Assembly (NCBI GenBank): GCA_965215765.1
Contig: OZ244118.1
Location: 1,488,001 to 1,552,000 of the forward strand
Source: G965212025 sp965215765
GTDB lineage: Bacteria; Pseudomonadota; Gammaproteobacteria; Poriferisulfidales; Oxydemutatoraceae
Direction: 5' to 3'
DNA: 64,000 nucleotides
A program made the position numbers and the translations under genes. Under the pieces are notes generated by a model. It was given only the letters and a program-made list of their open reading frames with translations, was not told where the DNA came from and made no database searches. Positions 55,020 through 63,756 of this stretch are shown here, in pieces (position 1 is the stretch's first letter; each line of letters opens with the position of its first letter).

Positions 55020-55975
55020 GCGGCAGTCAGCAGCGAACGCTTTCCCGGCTGACTCCGGACACCCATCTGCGTGGTGGCGCGAAAGTCCTGAAGCGTGTTC
55101 AGCGCGCCGCACATCTGGCAGGCAGCCCACTTGCCAAACCGCGGTGGTTGCGGACTCGGGCTGGTAATCCGGAGCGAATCGCAGAAATGAAAACCCAGCT
55201 CAGGGAAAAGCGCTTGACAACCGTATGCGAAGAATCACGCTGTCCGAATCTGCACGAATGCTTCAGTGCCGGGACGGCGACTTTTATGATCATGGGAAAT
55301 CAGTGCACACGTCGTTGCAGTTTTTGCGACGTCGCGCATGGTCGTCCTGCTCTACTTGAGAAACAGGAACCACAAAGATTGGCGACGATGGTTCAGGCGC
55401 TGGGTCTTGGCTATGTGGTGATCACTTCAGTCGATCGGGACGATTTGCGCGATGGTGGTGCGGGGCATTTTGCGGATTGCGTACGCGCCGTGCGCGCGTG
55501 CAACGCCGGTATAAAAATAGAAATTCTGGTTCCGGACTTTCGTGGGCGGCTGGATGTCGCTTTGAAAAAGCTTTGTGTTTCCCCGTGCGATGTGCTCAGC
55601 CACAACATTGAGACGGTTTCCTCTCTCTATGCCCACGTGCGCCCGGGTAGCGACTATGCACACTCGCTTCAGATGTTGAAGCGACACAAGAGCTTGCAGC
55701 CCGCTATCCCGACAAAGTCAGGTTTGATGCTGGGGCTTGGTGAAAGCCCTTTGGAGGTAGAGAAGGTTCTGGAAGATTTGCGTGAAAACGATGTCGACAT
55801 GTTGACCATCGGACAGTATCTGTGTCCCGGGGCGGGCTATCTTCCAGTGAAACGATACGCTCCTTTGGAGGAATTTGCGCATTACCGCAGCTTCGGCAAG
55901 CGTTTGGGCTTTCAACACGTGGAAAGCGGGCCGCTGGTACGCTCTTCTTACCACGCTGAGCAACAATTCGCTTAG
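55016..55975 (+). CDS. lipA: Lipoyl synthase
   Basis: A 319-residue radical-SAM enzyme that inserts sulfur into octanoyl chains. The auxiliary cluster cysteines are Cys71, Cys76 and Cys82 and the radical-SAM cluster is Cys97, Cys101, Cys104. RSSYHAE at the C-terminus gives the usual serine ligand. It starts at the ATGA overlap with lipB and is convergent with algR; this convergent junction has no repeat array. Confidence 0.95.
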   Translation: MSGSQQRTLSRLTPDTHLRGGAKVLKRVQRAAHLAGSPLAKPRWLRTRAGNPERIAEMKTQLREKRLTTVCEESRCPNLHECFSAGTATFMIMGNQCTRRCSFCDVAHGRPALLEKQEPQRLATMVQALGLGYVVITSVDRDDLRDGGAGHFADCVRAVRACNAGIKIEILVPDFRGRLDVALKKLCVSPCDVLSHNIETVSSLYAHVRPGSDYAHSLQMLKRHKSLQPAIPTKSGLMLGLGESPLEVEKVLEDLRENDVDMLTIGQYLCPGAGYLPVKRYAPLEEFAHYRSFGKRLGFQHVESGPLVRSSYHAEQQFA

Positions 55976-56099
55976 AGAAGCCTTTGTTCACGTTTCGGTG
56001 ACCACCCCTTGGGTCGGGAAATTCTGCCAGGAATCCGTCCTGCCAAGATTTTTCAAGGGACTTTTTTGCGCTTGCAAAGCCCCTGATGGCGTGTTTCTT

Positions 56100-56885
56100 T
56101 CAGTGATGCTCGTGTGGTAGCGCTTGTCGTTTCTGCGTCACATATTTCAGAAAGCCGGAAAAATTTTTCATGAAATTGCGAATCGCACAGAGATTGCGAC
56201 GACTGACGCGAATCTGCCTGTCCATGTTCTTGACTGTCAGAAAATAATTGCCTGAGCCGGAGCATAGGAGACTCTTGACGTATGCTTTGTTGACCAAAGT
56301 GTTGCGGTGTACGCGTAGCAGCTTTGTGGCGTATTCCTCTTCAAAACTGATGAGGGAACGATCCACGATGGATTTTCCTCTGCTGTGATAAATCACCGAG
56401 TACTTTTCTTCCGAGCGCAGTATATAAATGTTGCTCAGCGGGATGAGTTCCATGTTTTTTCCAGTATGGCAGCAGATGTAGCTCTTCATTTTGTCGCTGA
56501 AAGAATCGGGTTCCCGGATCAGGTGGCGAGTGTTTCGCTGTGTGTGTTCCAAGGCTCGCAGCAGAGATTCGCGACGCACTGGCTTGAGTAGGTAATTCTC
56601 AGCGTGGACATGAAAAGCATCCAGGGCGTGTTCGGCAAAGGCGGTGACGAAAATAATGATCGGAGGCTTTTCTGTGCTGCTGATGTGACGAGCCGCTTCA
56701 ATGCCGTTCATACGAGGCATCCTGATGTCCATAAGAACCAGATCCACCGGCATGGAATCCACCATGAATACCGATTCGATGCCATCGTGCGCCTTCCCCA
56801 CGACGTGGCAATCAGGAAAGTTTTCGATCATGAGGGACAAACGCTCACGGGCGTTATCTTCGTCGTCAACGACTAGTACATTCAT
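56100..56885 (-). CDS. algR: AlgR-like LytTR response regulator
   Basis: A 261-residue regulator with an N-terminal receiver domain (VDDEDNARERL, phospho-acceptor Asp53 in VLMDIRMPRMNG, signal Lys in LLKPVRRE) and a C-terminal LytTR DNA-binding domain from about 140, with VHRNTLVNKAYV. Relatives include AlgR of Pseudomonas, which controls alginate and pili; targets here are unknown. It overlaps the kinase gene by 4 bp. Confidence 0.85.
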   Translation of the reverse strand: MNVLVVDDEDNARERLSLMIENFPDCHVVGKAHDGIESVFMVDSMPVDLVLMDIRMPRMNGIEAARHISSTEKPPIIIFVTAFAEHALDAFHVHAENYLLKPVRRESLLRALEHTQRNTRHLIREPDSFSDKMKSYICCHTGKNMELIPLSNIYILRSEEKYSVIYHSRGKSIVDRSLISFEEEYATKLLRVHRNTLVNKAYVKSLLCSGSGNYFLTVKNMDRQIRVSRRNLCAIRNFMKNFSGFLKYVTQKRQALPHEHH

Positions 56886-57832
56886 AGTTCTGTCTCCATT
56901 GGAATTTTGAAAGTTACGATGTGCACGCAGGCATCTTGCCTGTGGCTGATGTAAGAGCGATTGCCGAAAACTTGCGACAAGAGCTTCTCAATGCGTTCGT
57001 GTGTCTGCTGGTTTCCGTGCGTATGCTTTCCAGGAAGCTTTCCTTCCGGGTTGCGAATTTCAAAACACAACCACACGTCGTGCTGATGTATGGAAACAAA
57101 AATTGTGCCAGTGTCTGCGCAGGTTTCTATTCCATGGTAGACGGCGTTTTCCAGGAGTGGTTGCAAGAACATTGCCGGGACACGGGTTTTCAGCGAGATT
57201 TGCGGGTCAATTTCCCAGACGACTTTGAGTTTTCCGCCAAGTCGGGTCTTTTCAATTCCCAGATAGAGTTTTGCGGTTTCCAGTTCCTCTTTGAGGCTGA
57301 TGATGTGATTTTGTTTCATTACGGCACGGAATAATTCTGCTAGCTGATGGAGATTAGCTGCGGCAAGTTCGGGGTGTGCGTGCAGTAGACAAACGGTAGT
57401 ATTTAGACTGTTAAAAAGAAAATGGTGGCGAAGATACCTCCAGCGTGCGTTGCTTTTTTCCAGCGTCTTTATGCGTTCACGTTGGCAGAGGAAGATGGCA
57501 GCCGGGATGAAGAAAGTGCCTGAGAAAAAAAGCAGGCTTGCGCTCTTTTCGGGATGGTGGGCTGGGTCAAAAAGACTCCCTTCCAGCGTAAAAGCCGCAA
57601 GGGCATTCGCAAAGCCGCAAAGTATCGCAGGCAACAGGCAGGCCGACAACGACCCGGGAATGGGCGCGCTATTTTTGTAGTGGCACCAGATCCAGGCATT
57701 GACGAATGCCAAGAACTGGAAGAAAAGGAAAAGCCGGCCAGCGGAAAACCAGGCATCGTTTTCCAAAGTAATGAGCAGGGCTAAAGCACTCTGTGCCATT
57801 ACGGAAAAGACGGCTGTTTCAAAGGCTTTCAT
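56882..57832 (-). CDS. algZ: AlgZ/LytS-like membrane histidine kinase
   Basis: A 316-residue kinase with about four N-terminal membrane helices (residues 5-118). The His_kinase motif is RHHFLFNSLN (His137 in the place of the usual PHFLFN, the preceding Pro being His). An ATPase N box LLENAVYHGIE follows near 240. It would phosphorylate the overlapping AlgR-like regulator. Confidence 0.83.
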   Translation of the reverse strand: MKAFETAVFSVMAQSALALLITLENDAWFSAGRLFLFFQFLAFVNAWIWCHYKNSAPIPGSLSACLLPAILCGFANALAAFTLEGSLFDPAHHPEKSASLLFFSGTFFIPAAIFLCQRERIKTLEKSNARWRYLRHHFLFNSLNTTVCLLHAHPELAAANLHQLAELFRAVMKQNHIISLKEELETAKLYLGIEKTRLGGKLKVVWEIDPQISLKTRVPAMFLQPLLENAVYHGIETCADTGTIFVSIHQHDVWLCFEIRNPEGKLPGKHTHGNQQTHERIEKLLSQVFGNRSYISHRQDACVHIVTFKIPMETEL

Positions 57833-58005
57833 TCATACCACCAATGGATCTCCGGGTGCTTCTGTGCGTCAGACGCTGTTTTTCAACTCACAAGTCTGTG
57901 TCTATATCAGAGAATTCTCGTGGATGGTCATTTATTTGCGTAAATAGTCAGAGAGCTGTTGTTTTTCACCTTTTACGTTAATTTTTGCTTCGCCAGGAAA
58001 ATGTT

Positions 58006-58036
58006 TTGACAGCCGTCTTTCCCGTTCCTGTATCGT
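58006..58036 (+). promoter_or_regulatory. Candidate sigma-70-type promoter for ftsK
   Basis: TTGACA at 58006-58011 is a perfect -35; the -10-like TATCGT at 58031-58036 is 19 bp away, so the match is only moderate. It lies 75 bp before ftsK in an otherwise empty region (57833-58110). Confidence 0.35.
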
Positions 58037-58110
58037 ATGCAACGCCGGTTTGGCAGCGTGACTTTTGTAGAATGATCGTCCGCAGTGACCTTTTGCTGTA
58101 GCAGGCAATT

Positions 58111-60384
58111 ATGAGACGGAATAAAGCTTCACAAATGAAAGAAACAGTGTTTCCCCGTGAGCCTGCGCGCTCAGTTGTGTCTTTTGTGTCTTTGGCTCTG
58201 CTTGTATTCCTGCTGGTTTCTCTGATTGGTTTTGACGTGGATGATCCCTCGTGGGCTAACGTGGGTGTTGAGCATCCGGCCGCAAACTGGTTTGGAGAAG
58301 TGGGCGCATGGGTCGCCTACACTTTGTTTTTCCTGGGCGGATATGCGGCGTTTTTGTTGCCAGTGCCTTTGGCTTATCTTGCCTTCAGGCAGCACCAATC
58401 GACCCGGGGAAAACCGCAGGGATGGCAGTTTCAGATGGTTCGCTTCATCGGTTTTTGCCTGTTTTTGTTTGCGGTCAGTGGCTTGGCAACCGTGCATTTT
58501 CACTCGGAAAGCTTGCCGGCAGGATCCGGAGGGTTTACGGGAGGATATGTTGCCCGGGCTTTCGTGAATTACTTCAGCATCGTGGGAGCCACCATTGCCC
58601 TGTTGACGGTTGCGGTGGGTGCGGTACAGATGTTGTTTCGTCCGCCCTGGCTGAAGATGACAGAACAAACTGGCAGCTTTGTTCTGGGCACTCCCGGTGC
58701 AGTGCGGCGCTTTATTCGCAAACAGCGTGAAACACGCATAGCCAGGCAAATGCGCGCGCACATACAGGAGAAAGTAAGCGAACGCCGGAAGCGCCAGAAA
58801 AACCGCAAGACTCCGAAAATTTTACCCAGGTTTGACGAGCCTGCGGTTACGAAACAATCGCTGGGCACCGCACAAAAAGACCTTTTTGAGGGCGATAAGG
58901 TAGCTGTGCCTTATCAGATTCCCGATGTCAGTGTGCTGGATCAGCCATCTGCCAAAGAGCCATCCCGTTCGGATGAATCGCTGCAGGCGATGGCGCAACA
59001 GCTGGAGTTGAAGTTGTCCGATTTCGGGATTGAAGCCCAGGTTATGGAGATCTGTCCAGGCCCCGTGATTACCCGCTTCGAGTTGCTTCCGGCTGCGGGC
59101 ATCAAAGTTGGCCGCATCGTGGCACTGGAAAAAGACCTTGCCAGAGCGCTTTCTGTAGCTAGTGTGCGGGTCGTGGAGGTGATTCCCGGAAAACCGCACA
59201 TTGGGATTGAAGTGCCGGCTGAGGAGCGAAAAACCATCAGTCTTTCGGAACTGTTGAGGTCTGATGATTATGCGCGTTCCAGCAGCAACCTGACCTTGGC
59301 TCTGGGACAGGATGTGGCAGGTTCTCCGGTACTGGCAGATCTTGCAAAAATGCCACACCTGTTGGTTGCAGGCACGACCGGGTCTGGCAAATCAGTTGCC
59401 ATTCACGCCATGCTCATGAGTCTGATTTTCAAGGCGAGCGCCCGGGAAATTCGGTTGGTGCTGGTCGACCCAAAGCTTCTGGAACTGAAAGTGTACGACG
59501 GGATTCCACATTTGCTGACACCGGTCATCACCGATATGGAGCTGGCGGTGAACGCCTTGCGGTGGGCGGTGGAAGAAATGGAGCAGCGCTATCGCACGAT
59601 GGCTGAGCTGGGGGTGCGCAACATCAACGGGTTTAATCGAAAAATCGCTGACGCAAAGCTTGCCGGGCAGCCTTTGCGTCTTCCCGGCGAAGATGGGGGG
59701 GAGCAGGGAGAGATCCTGGAGCACATGCCTTATGTGGTAGTGGTCATCGACGAGTTTGCCGACATGATGCAGATTGTCGGCAAGCGGGTTGAAGCGTTGA
59801 TTATCCGTCTGTCACAGAAGGCACGAGCTGCCGGTGTTCACCTGATACTTGCCACGCAGCGCCCTTCTGTCAATGTTATTACCGGTTTGATAAAAGCCAA
59901 CGTCCCTGTGCGCATTGCCTTCCAGGTGTCTTCAAAGGTGGATTCGAGAACCATTCTGGATCAGTCCGGAGCCCAGCAATTACTTGGGCGCGGCGACATG
60001 CTGTTTCTGAAACCGGGAGGACAAACCCCTGAACGCGTTCACGGGGCGTATGTTTCGGATCAGGAAGTGGCTCGTGTTACAAAACTGTTGTCTCGTCAGG
60101 AAGGTCCCGGACATGACATTAATATTTTGCGTGCGGCAAAGTCAGAAAGCCACACGAAGGGGGGAGCGGCTTCGAGGGGGGCGGGCGATGATGAGCTTTA
60201 CCAAGAGGCCGTACGGGTCGTGACCGAGACGCGCCGCGCTTCGGTCTCGAGCGTCCAGCGTCGCCTCAGAATCGGCTATAACCGAGCGGCAAATGTGGTG
60301 GAGAGAATGGAAGCAGAGGGCATTGTGAGCGAAGTCAAGGACAATGGGCAACGCGAAGTTTTGGTGCCGCCGGAGGATGCATGA
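58111..60384 (+). CDS. ftsK: DNA translocase FtsK
   Basis: A 757-residue protein with four N-terminal membrane helices (about residues 22-175), a charged linker, the motor domain with Walker A GTTGSGKS (Lys427) and Walker B VVVIDEFADM, and a C-terminal winged-helix gamma domain (ASVSSVQRRLRIGYNRAA) that reads KOPS sites. It couples chromosome dimer resolution to division. lolA and rarA follow, the usual gammaproteobacterial order. Confidence 0.95.
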   Translation: MRRNKASQMKETVFPREPARSVVSFVSLALLVFLLVSLIGFDVDDPSWANVGVEHPAANWFGEVGAWVAYTLFFLGGYAAFLLPVPLAYLAFRQHQSTRGKPQGWQFQMVRFIGFCLFLFAVSGLATVHFHSESLPAGSGGFTGGYVARAFVNYFSIVGATIALLTVAVGAVQMLFRPPWLKMTEQTGSFVLGTPGAVRRFIRKQRETRIARQMRAHIQEKVSERRKRQKNRKTPKILPRFDEPAVTKQSLGTAQKDLFEGDKVAVPYQIPDVSVLDQPSAKEPSRSDESLQAMAQQLELKLSDFGIEAQVMEICPGPVITRFELLPAAGIKVGRIVALEKDLARALSVASVRVVEVIPGKPHIGIEVPAEERKTISLSELLRSDDYARSSSNLTLALGQDVAGSPVLADLAKMPHLLVAGTTGSGKSVAIHAMLMSLIFKASAREIRLVLVDPKLLELKVYDGIPHLLTPVITDMELAVNALRWAVEEMEQRYRTMAELGVRNINGFNRKIADAKLAGQPLRLPGEDGGEQGEILEHMPYVVVVIDEFADMMQIVGKRVEALIIRLSQKARAAGVHLILATQRPSVNVITGLIKANVPVRIAFQVSSKVDSRTILDQSGAQQLLGRGDMLFLKPGGQTPERVHGAYVSDQEVARVTKLLSRQEGPGHDINILRAAKSESHTKGGAASRGAGDDELYQEAVRVVTETRRASVSSVQRRLRIGYNRAANVVERMEAEGIVSEVKDNGQREVLVPPEDA

Positions 60385-61127
60385 ACGAAGCCATTGTGGG
60401 CAAGCTCAGGACATTGGCTGCGCTCGAAAGGAAGATGGGTGCCGACTCCGCTCGTGAAACAGGCATGAAGCTTGTGCGGATTGGTGGCCGTGTTTTATGC
60501 CTTCTCTTGCTCGCCTGCGCTTTGCCCTGCCAGGCACAGGAAAACAAGGCAGAGCAGAAACTGTTTGAATTGTTGGGTTTTGACACTTTTTCGGCATCTT
60601 TTGAACAAAGACTGTACAACGAGAAGTCAGAGGTGGTTGAGGTTTCGGAGGGGCTGGTGTGGATCAGCCGGCCGCGCATGTTTCGTTGGGAATACTCTTC
60701 GCCCACCCGGCAAATTCTCGTTTCCAACGGGCAAGACTTTGTCAATTACGATCTGGATCTCAAGCAGGCAGCTGTTTCTCCCCTGTCTGACGCCATTGGG
60801 CAACTGCCGATGGTTTTGCTACTGGGTCAGGACTTTCCTCGCGAGCACTACACGGTGCAGTTTCTGCCCAAAAGTGATGGTTATTATTGGCTGGTTTTAA
60901 GCCCGCAATCAGTCGATTCCGACTTTTCCCAGTTGCGCCTGGCTTACCGTGGTCAGGCCATCAGGCGCATAGAACTGATGGATCGCTTGTCGCAAAAATC
61001 TGTGGTGGAATTTAGCGAACGGAAAATTAACAAAAAGCTCAGGTCTTCGACCTACCATCTGTATTTGCCACCCGATGTTGATGTGGCAGGCAGTTTTTCC
61101 ATTTTCCAACAGACTACCCCGCATTAG
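60381..61127 (+). CDS. lolA: Outer-membrane lipoprotein carrier protein LolA
   Basis: A periplasmic chaperone that carries lipoproteins from LolCDE to LolB. GGAGG lies 4 nt before the ATG at 60381, which overlaps the ftsK stop, but the signal peptide (MKLVRIGG then LLLLACALPCQA) begins only at 60465. Either the n-region is unusually long (248 residues total) or translation starts at 60465 (220 residues), which fits LolA better. FDTFSASFEQRLYN and SRPRMFRWEY are family features. Confidence 0.9.
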   Translation: MNEAIVGKLRTLAALERKMGADSARETGMKLVRIGGRVLCLLLLACALPCQAQENKAEQKLFELLGFDTFSASFEQRLYNEKSEVVEVSEGLVWISRPRMFRWEYSSPTRQILVSNGQDFVNYDLDLKQAAVSPLSDAIGQLPMVLLLGQDFPREHYTVQFLPKSDGYYWLVLSPQSVDSDFSQLRLAYRGQAIRRIELMDRLSQKSVVEFSERKINKKLRSSTYHLYLPPDVDVAGSFSIFQQTTPH

Positions 61128-61189
61128 GCACACCGCGACCGATACACGCGACCTTGATAGACAGAACAGGCAAAAAAGCCGGAAGTAAT

Positions 61190-62470
61190 GTGAAGTACCC
61201 GCTTGCTGCCAGAGTGCGACCACGGGTGCTCGCTGACATCCTGGGTCAGGAACATTTGCTGGGTTCTGGCAAGCTGCTCGCCAACGTGGCGGCTACGCAA
61301 AAATTGCATTCCATGATTCTCTGGGGACCGCCCGGGTGCGGCAAAACGACTTTGGCAAGAGTTTTGTGCAGTGAATGCGGAGCGGATTTCAAGACCTTTT
61401 CTGCTGTGTCTGCAAGCGTGAAAGACATTCGCGAAGCGGGGCAGGCAGGCTCTGGCCAAATGACCTTGACGCCGAACGTGGTGTTTATGGATGAGGTGCA
61501 TCGTTTCAACAAAGCGCAACAGGATGCCTTCCTGCCATACGTTGAAAACGGGGATTTTTTTCTGGTGGGAGCCACGACGGAGAACCCCTCGTTTACCTTA
61601 AACAACGCTTTGCTCTCCCGGGTACGGGTTTATGTGTTGGAGTCCTTGGGAGAAGAAACGCTGGCTGCCATCCTGAGCCGTGCCATAGAGCAGGACGCAA
61701 TGCTTGCAAAAGTGGTTCTGGCTGAGCCATTGCGCCGCATCATCGCCGGAGCGGCTGATGGAGATGCCAGGAAGGCGTTGAACTTGCTGGAGCAGGCGGT
61801 GCTGCTCACGAAGCCCGACCCTGCTGGGGCGAGAGTGGTCAATGAAAAAACCATTGCTTTACTGGTCGCACAGGATGTGCGGCGTTTTGACCGCGGCGGG
61901 GATATTTTCTATGACCAGATCTCTGCACTCCACAAGTCCATACGCGGCAGTGATCCGGACGCTTCCCTGTATTGGCTGGCGAGAATGCTGGACGGAGGCT
62001 GCGATCCGCTCTACATCGCACGCCGGCTGGTACGCATCGCGAACGAAGATGTGGGAAACGCCGACCCGCAGGCCTGGACTGTAAGCATGAACGCCTGGTT
62101 GTGCTACGAGCGTCTGGGAAGTCCTGAGGGCGAGCTTGGTATCGCGCAAGCGGCTTTGTATCTGGCATGCACCCCGAAAAGCAACGCCGTTTATGCGGCT
62201 TACAAGGCTGTGATGTCAGAGGTCAAAGCGCAACAATCCCTGCCTGTGCCGTTGCATTTGCGCAATGCCCCAACGCAGTTGATGAGTTCCTTGGGTTATG
62301 GCAAGGCTTACCGCTACGCGCATGATGAACCGGATGCTTTTGCAGCAGGAGAAAAATACTTTCCGGATGAGGCTCCCGAAACCGTGTATTACAAACCAAC
62401 GAACCGCGGCTGGGAAGCTTATTTCAAGGAACGGCTGGAATATCTCGGTAGCCTGGCCAGAAAGCGATGA
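61190..62470 (+). CDS. rarA: Replication-associated recombination protein RarA
   Basis: A 426-residue AAA+ ATPase related to clamp loaders, acting at stalled forks. Walker A GPPGCGKTT (Lys52), Walker B VVFMDEVHRFN, sensor GATTENPSFTLNNALLSR. GTG at 61190 is preferred with GGAAG 4 nt upstream; an earlier TTG at 61154 is open. The last 23 codons and stop are repeated 249 bp further on. Confidence 0.93.
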   Translation: MKYPLAARVRPRVLADILGQEHLLGSGKLLANVAATQKLHSMILWGPPGCGKTTLARVLCSECGADFKTFSAVSASVKDIREAGQAGSGQMTLTPNVVFMDEVHRFNKAQQDAFLPYVENGDFFLVGATTENPSFTLNNALLSRVRVYVLESLGEETLAAILSRAIEQDAMLAKVVLAEPLRRIIAGAADGDARKALNLLEQAVLLTKPDPAGARVVNEKTIALLVAQDVRRFDRGGDIFYDQISALHKSIRGSDPDASLYWLARMLDGGCDPLYIARRLVRIANEDVGNADPQAWTVSMNAWLCYERLGSPEGELGIAQAALYLACTPKSNAVYAAYKAVMSEVKAQQSLPVPLHLRNAPTQLMSSLGYGKAYRYAHDEPDAFAAGEKYFPDEAPETVYYKPTNRGWEAYFKERLEYLGSLARKR

Positions 62471-62730
62471 GGTTGAGCCGGGGAGCGTAACTACGAATTT
62501 AACAACCGCGAAAAACGCAAAACATACGAAAAAGTTTTTTCCTGATGAATGCAGCCCTTCGCAGTTAAAAATAAAGAGCAAGGAATCAGGGATTTTGGTG
62601 AACTTTGGAAGCCCCCCCCAAACTCGGATCGTGCGAATTACAAACCAACGGATCACGGCTGGGAAGCTTATTTCAAGGAACGGCTGGAATATCTTGGCAG
62701 CCTGACCAGAAAGCGATGAGGTTGAGCCGG
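62388..62730 (+). repeat. Two-copy duplication of the rarA 3' end
   Basis: About 95 bp at 62388-62482 (last rarA codons, stop and GAGGTTGAGCCGGGG) recur at 62637-62731 with a handful of changes (offset 249 bp). The sequence between the copies (62483-62636) carries no gene I can support. The second copy is an orphan fragment. Confidence 0.9.
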
Positions 62731-62782
62731 GGGTTTTGCCAAAAGAAAAAGCGCGGGTGTTTTGGTGTTAAAGTGCCAAGTT

Positions 62783-63070
62783 ATGGATGAATTAAGAATT
62801 TCTCGTGACTTCGTTGAACGCATGCTGCATAGCTTGCAGGAACACGATCAGCAATGTCGTGACCCTTTGGTTGCCGCGCAATACTTGTCTGCGCTGAGTG
62901 CCTTGCTGGTCGCCAAAAACACCTTATCCGAAGTTGAGGCGCGAAGCTTGTTGCAACAGCTTTACAGTTTCATGGAGCATGTTTGCGAGGCCGAAAGCAG
63001 CCCGCCGGTGCCGGATCTTTCTCGTCAGGCTTTTGGGATGTGGTATCCGCCGAGCGATGACGGTGCCTAG
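62783..63070 (+). CDS. Small hypothetical protein after rarA
   Basis: A 95-residue soluble, helix-rich protein starting MDELRISRDFVERML; the ATG at 62783 is chosen, with no strong ribosome site. No motif is recognised. Its stop overlaps by 3 bp the stop of the convergent membrane-protein gene, and its 3' 75 bp are repeated at 63466-63541. Confidence 0.65.
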   Translation: MDELRISRDFVERMLHSLQEHDQQCRDPLVAAQYLSALSALLVAKNTLSEVEARSLLQQLYSFMEHVCEAESSPPVPDLSRQAFGMWYPPSDDGA

Positions 63071-63285
63071 ATATTTCCGCTAAAGGCCAGAATCAGCAGA
63101 ACAACAATCAGTCCGCTCGTGGCCAGCATAAACAGAGCCAAGCCCCGTTTGCGCCGAAACAGTGCCACGCCTCCAAGTAACAGAAGCAAGGCGATAAGCA
63201 CTGCTATCAGAGGTGGGCGCAAAACATCCTGCCAGACAGAGAAACGCTTGCTGACATCAAAAACGCTTGGTGTGTTTGCAGACAT
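63067..63285 (-). CDS. Small two-helix membrane protein (copy 1)
   Basis: A 72-residue protein with two hydrophobic helices (about residues 24-43 and 49-69) and a charged loop RRKRG between. Unknown family. It overlaps the stop of the convergent upstream gene and is fully duplicated, with identical protein sequence, at 63538-63756. Confidence 0.6.
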   Translation of the reverse strand: MSANTPSVFDVSKRFSVWQDVLRPPLIAVLIALLLLLGGVALFRRKRGLALFMLATSGLIVVLLILAFSGNI

Positions 63286-63537
63286 GGCTCGCAGTGTTCA
63301 GACATTCGTGAAGGGGAAATCCTGCTTGTCACGCAGGCATGGTCATTTGAGGTCTTTTCCATAGTGTCTAGTCTTCTGTTTCTGCAGGTCGCGGTATAGG
63401 GTGGATTTCCAGAGCTGAGCCCTTGACGCTCCCCAAAGTGCCCGTAGCGGCATCGCTCACCCGCAAAGCAGCCCGCCGGTGCCGGATTCTTCTCATCAGG
63501 CTTTTGGGATGTGGTATCCGCCGAGCGATGACGGTGC

Positions 63538-63756
63538 CTAGATATTTCCGCTAAAGGCCAGAATCAGCAGAACAACAATCAGGCCGCTCGTGGCCAGCAT
63601 AAACAGAGCCAAGCCCCGTTTGCGCCGAAACAGTGCCACGCCTCCAAGTAGCAGAAGCAAGGCGATAAGCACTGCTATCAGAGGTGGGCGCAAAACATCC
63701 TGCCAGACAGAGAAACGCTTGCTGACATCAAAAACGCTTGGTGTGTTTGCAGACAT
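63538..63756 (-). CDS. Small two-helix membrane protein (copy 2)
   Basis: Protein identical to copy 1, from the 471-bp duplication; the DNA differs at only a few positions. The frame upstream opens at 63765 but the start matching copy 1 is 63756. Downstream of its stop lies only the 3' fragment of the 95-residue gene. Confidence 0.6.
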   Translation of the reverse strand: MSANTPSVFDVSKRFSVWQDVLRPPLIAVLIALLLLLGGVALFRRKRGLALFMLATSGLIVVLLILAFSGNI

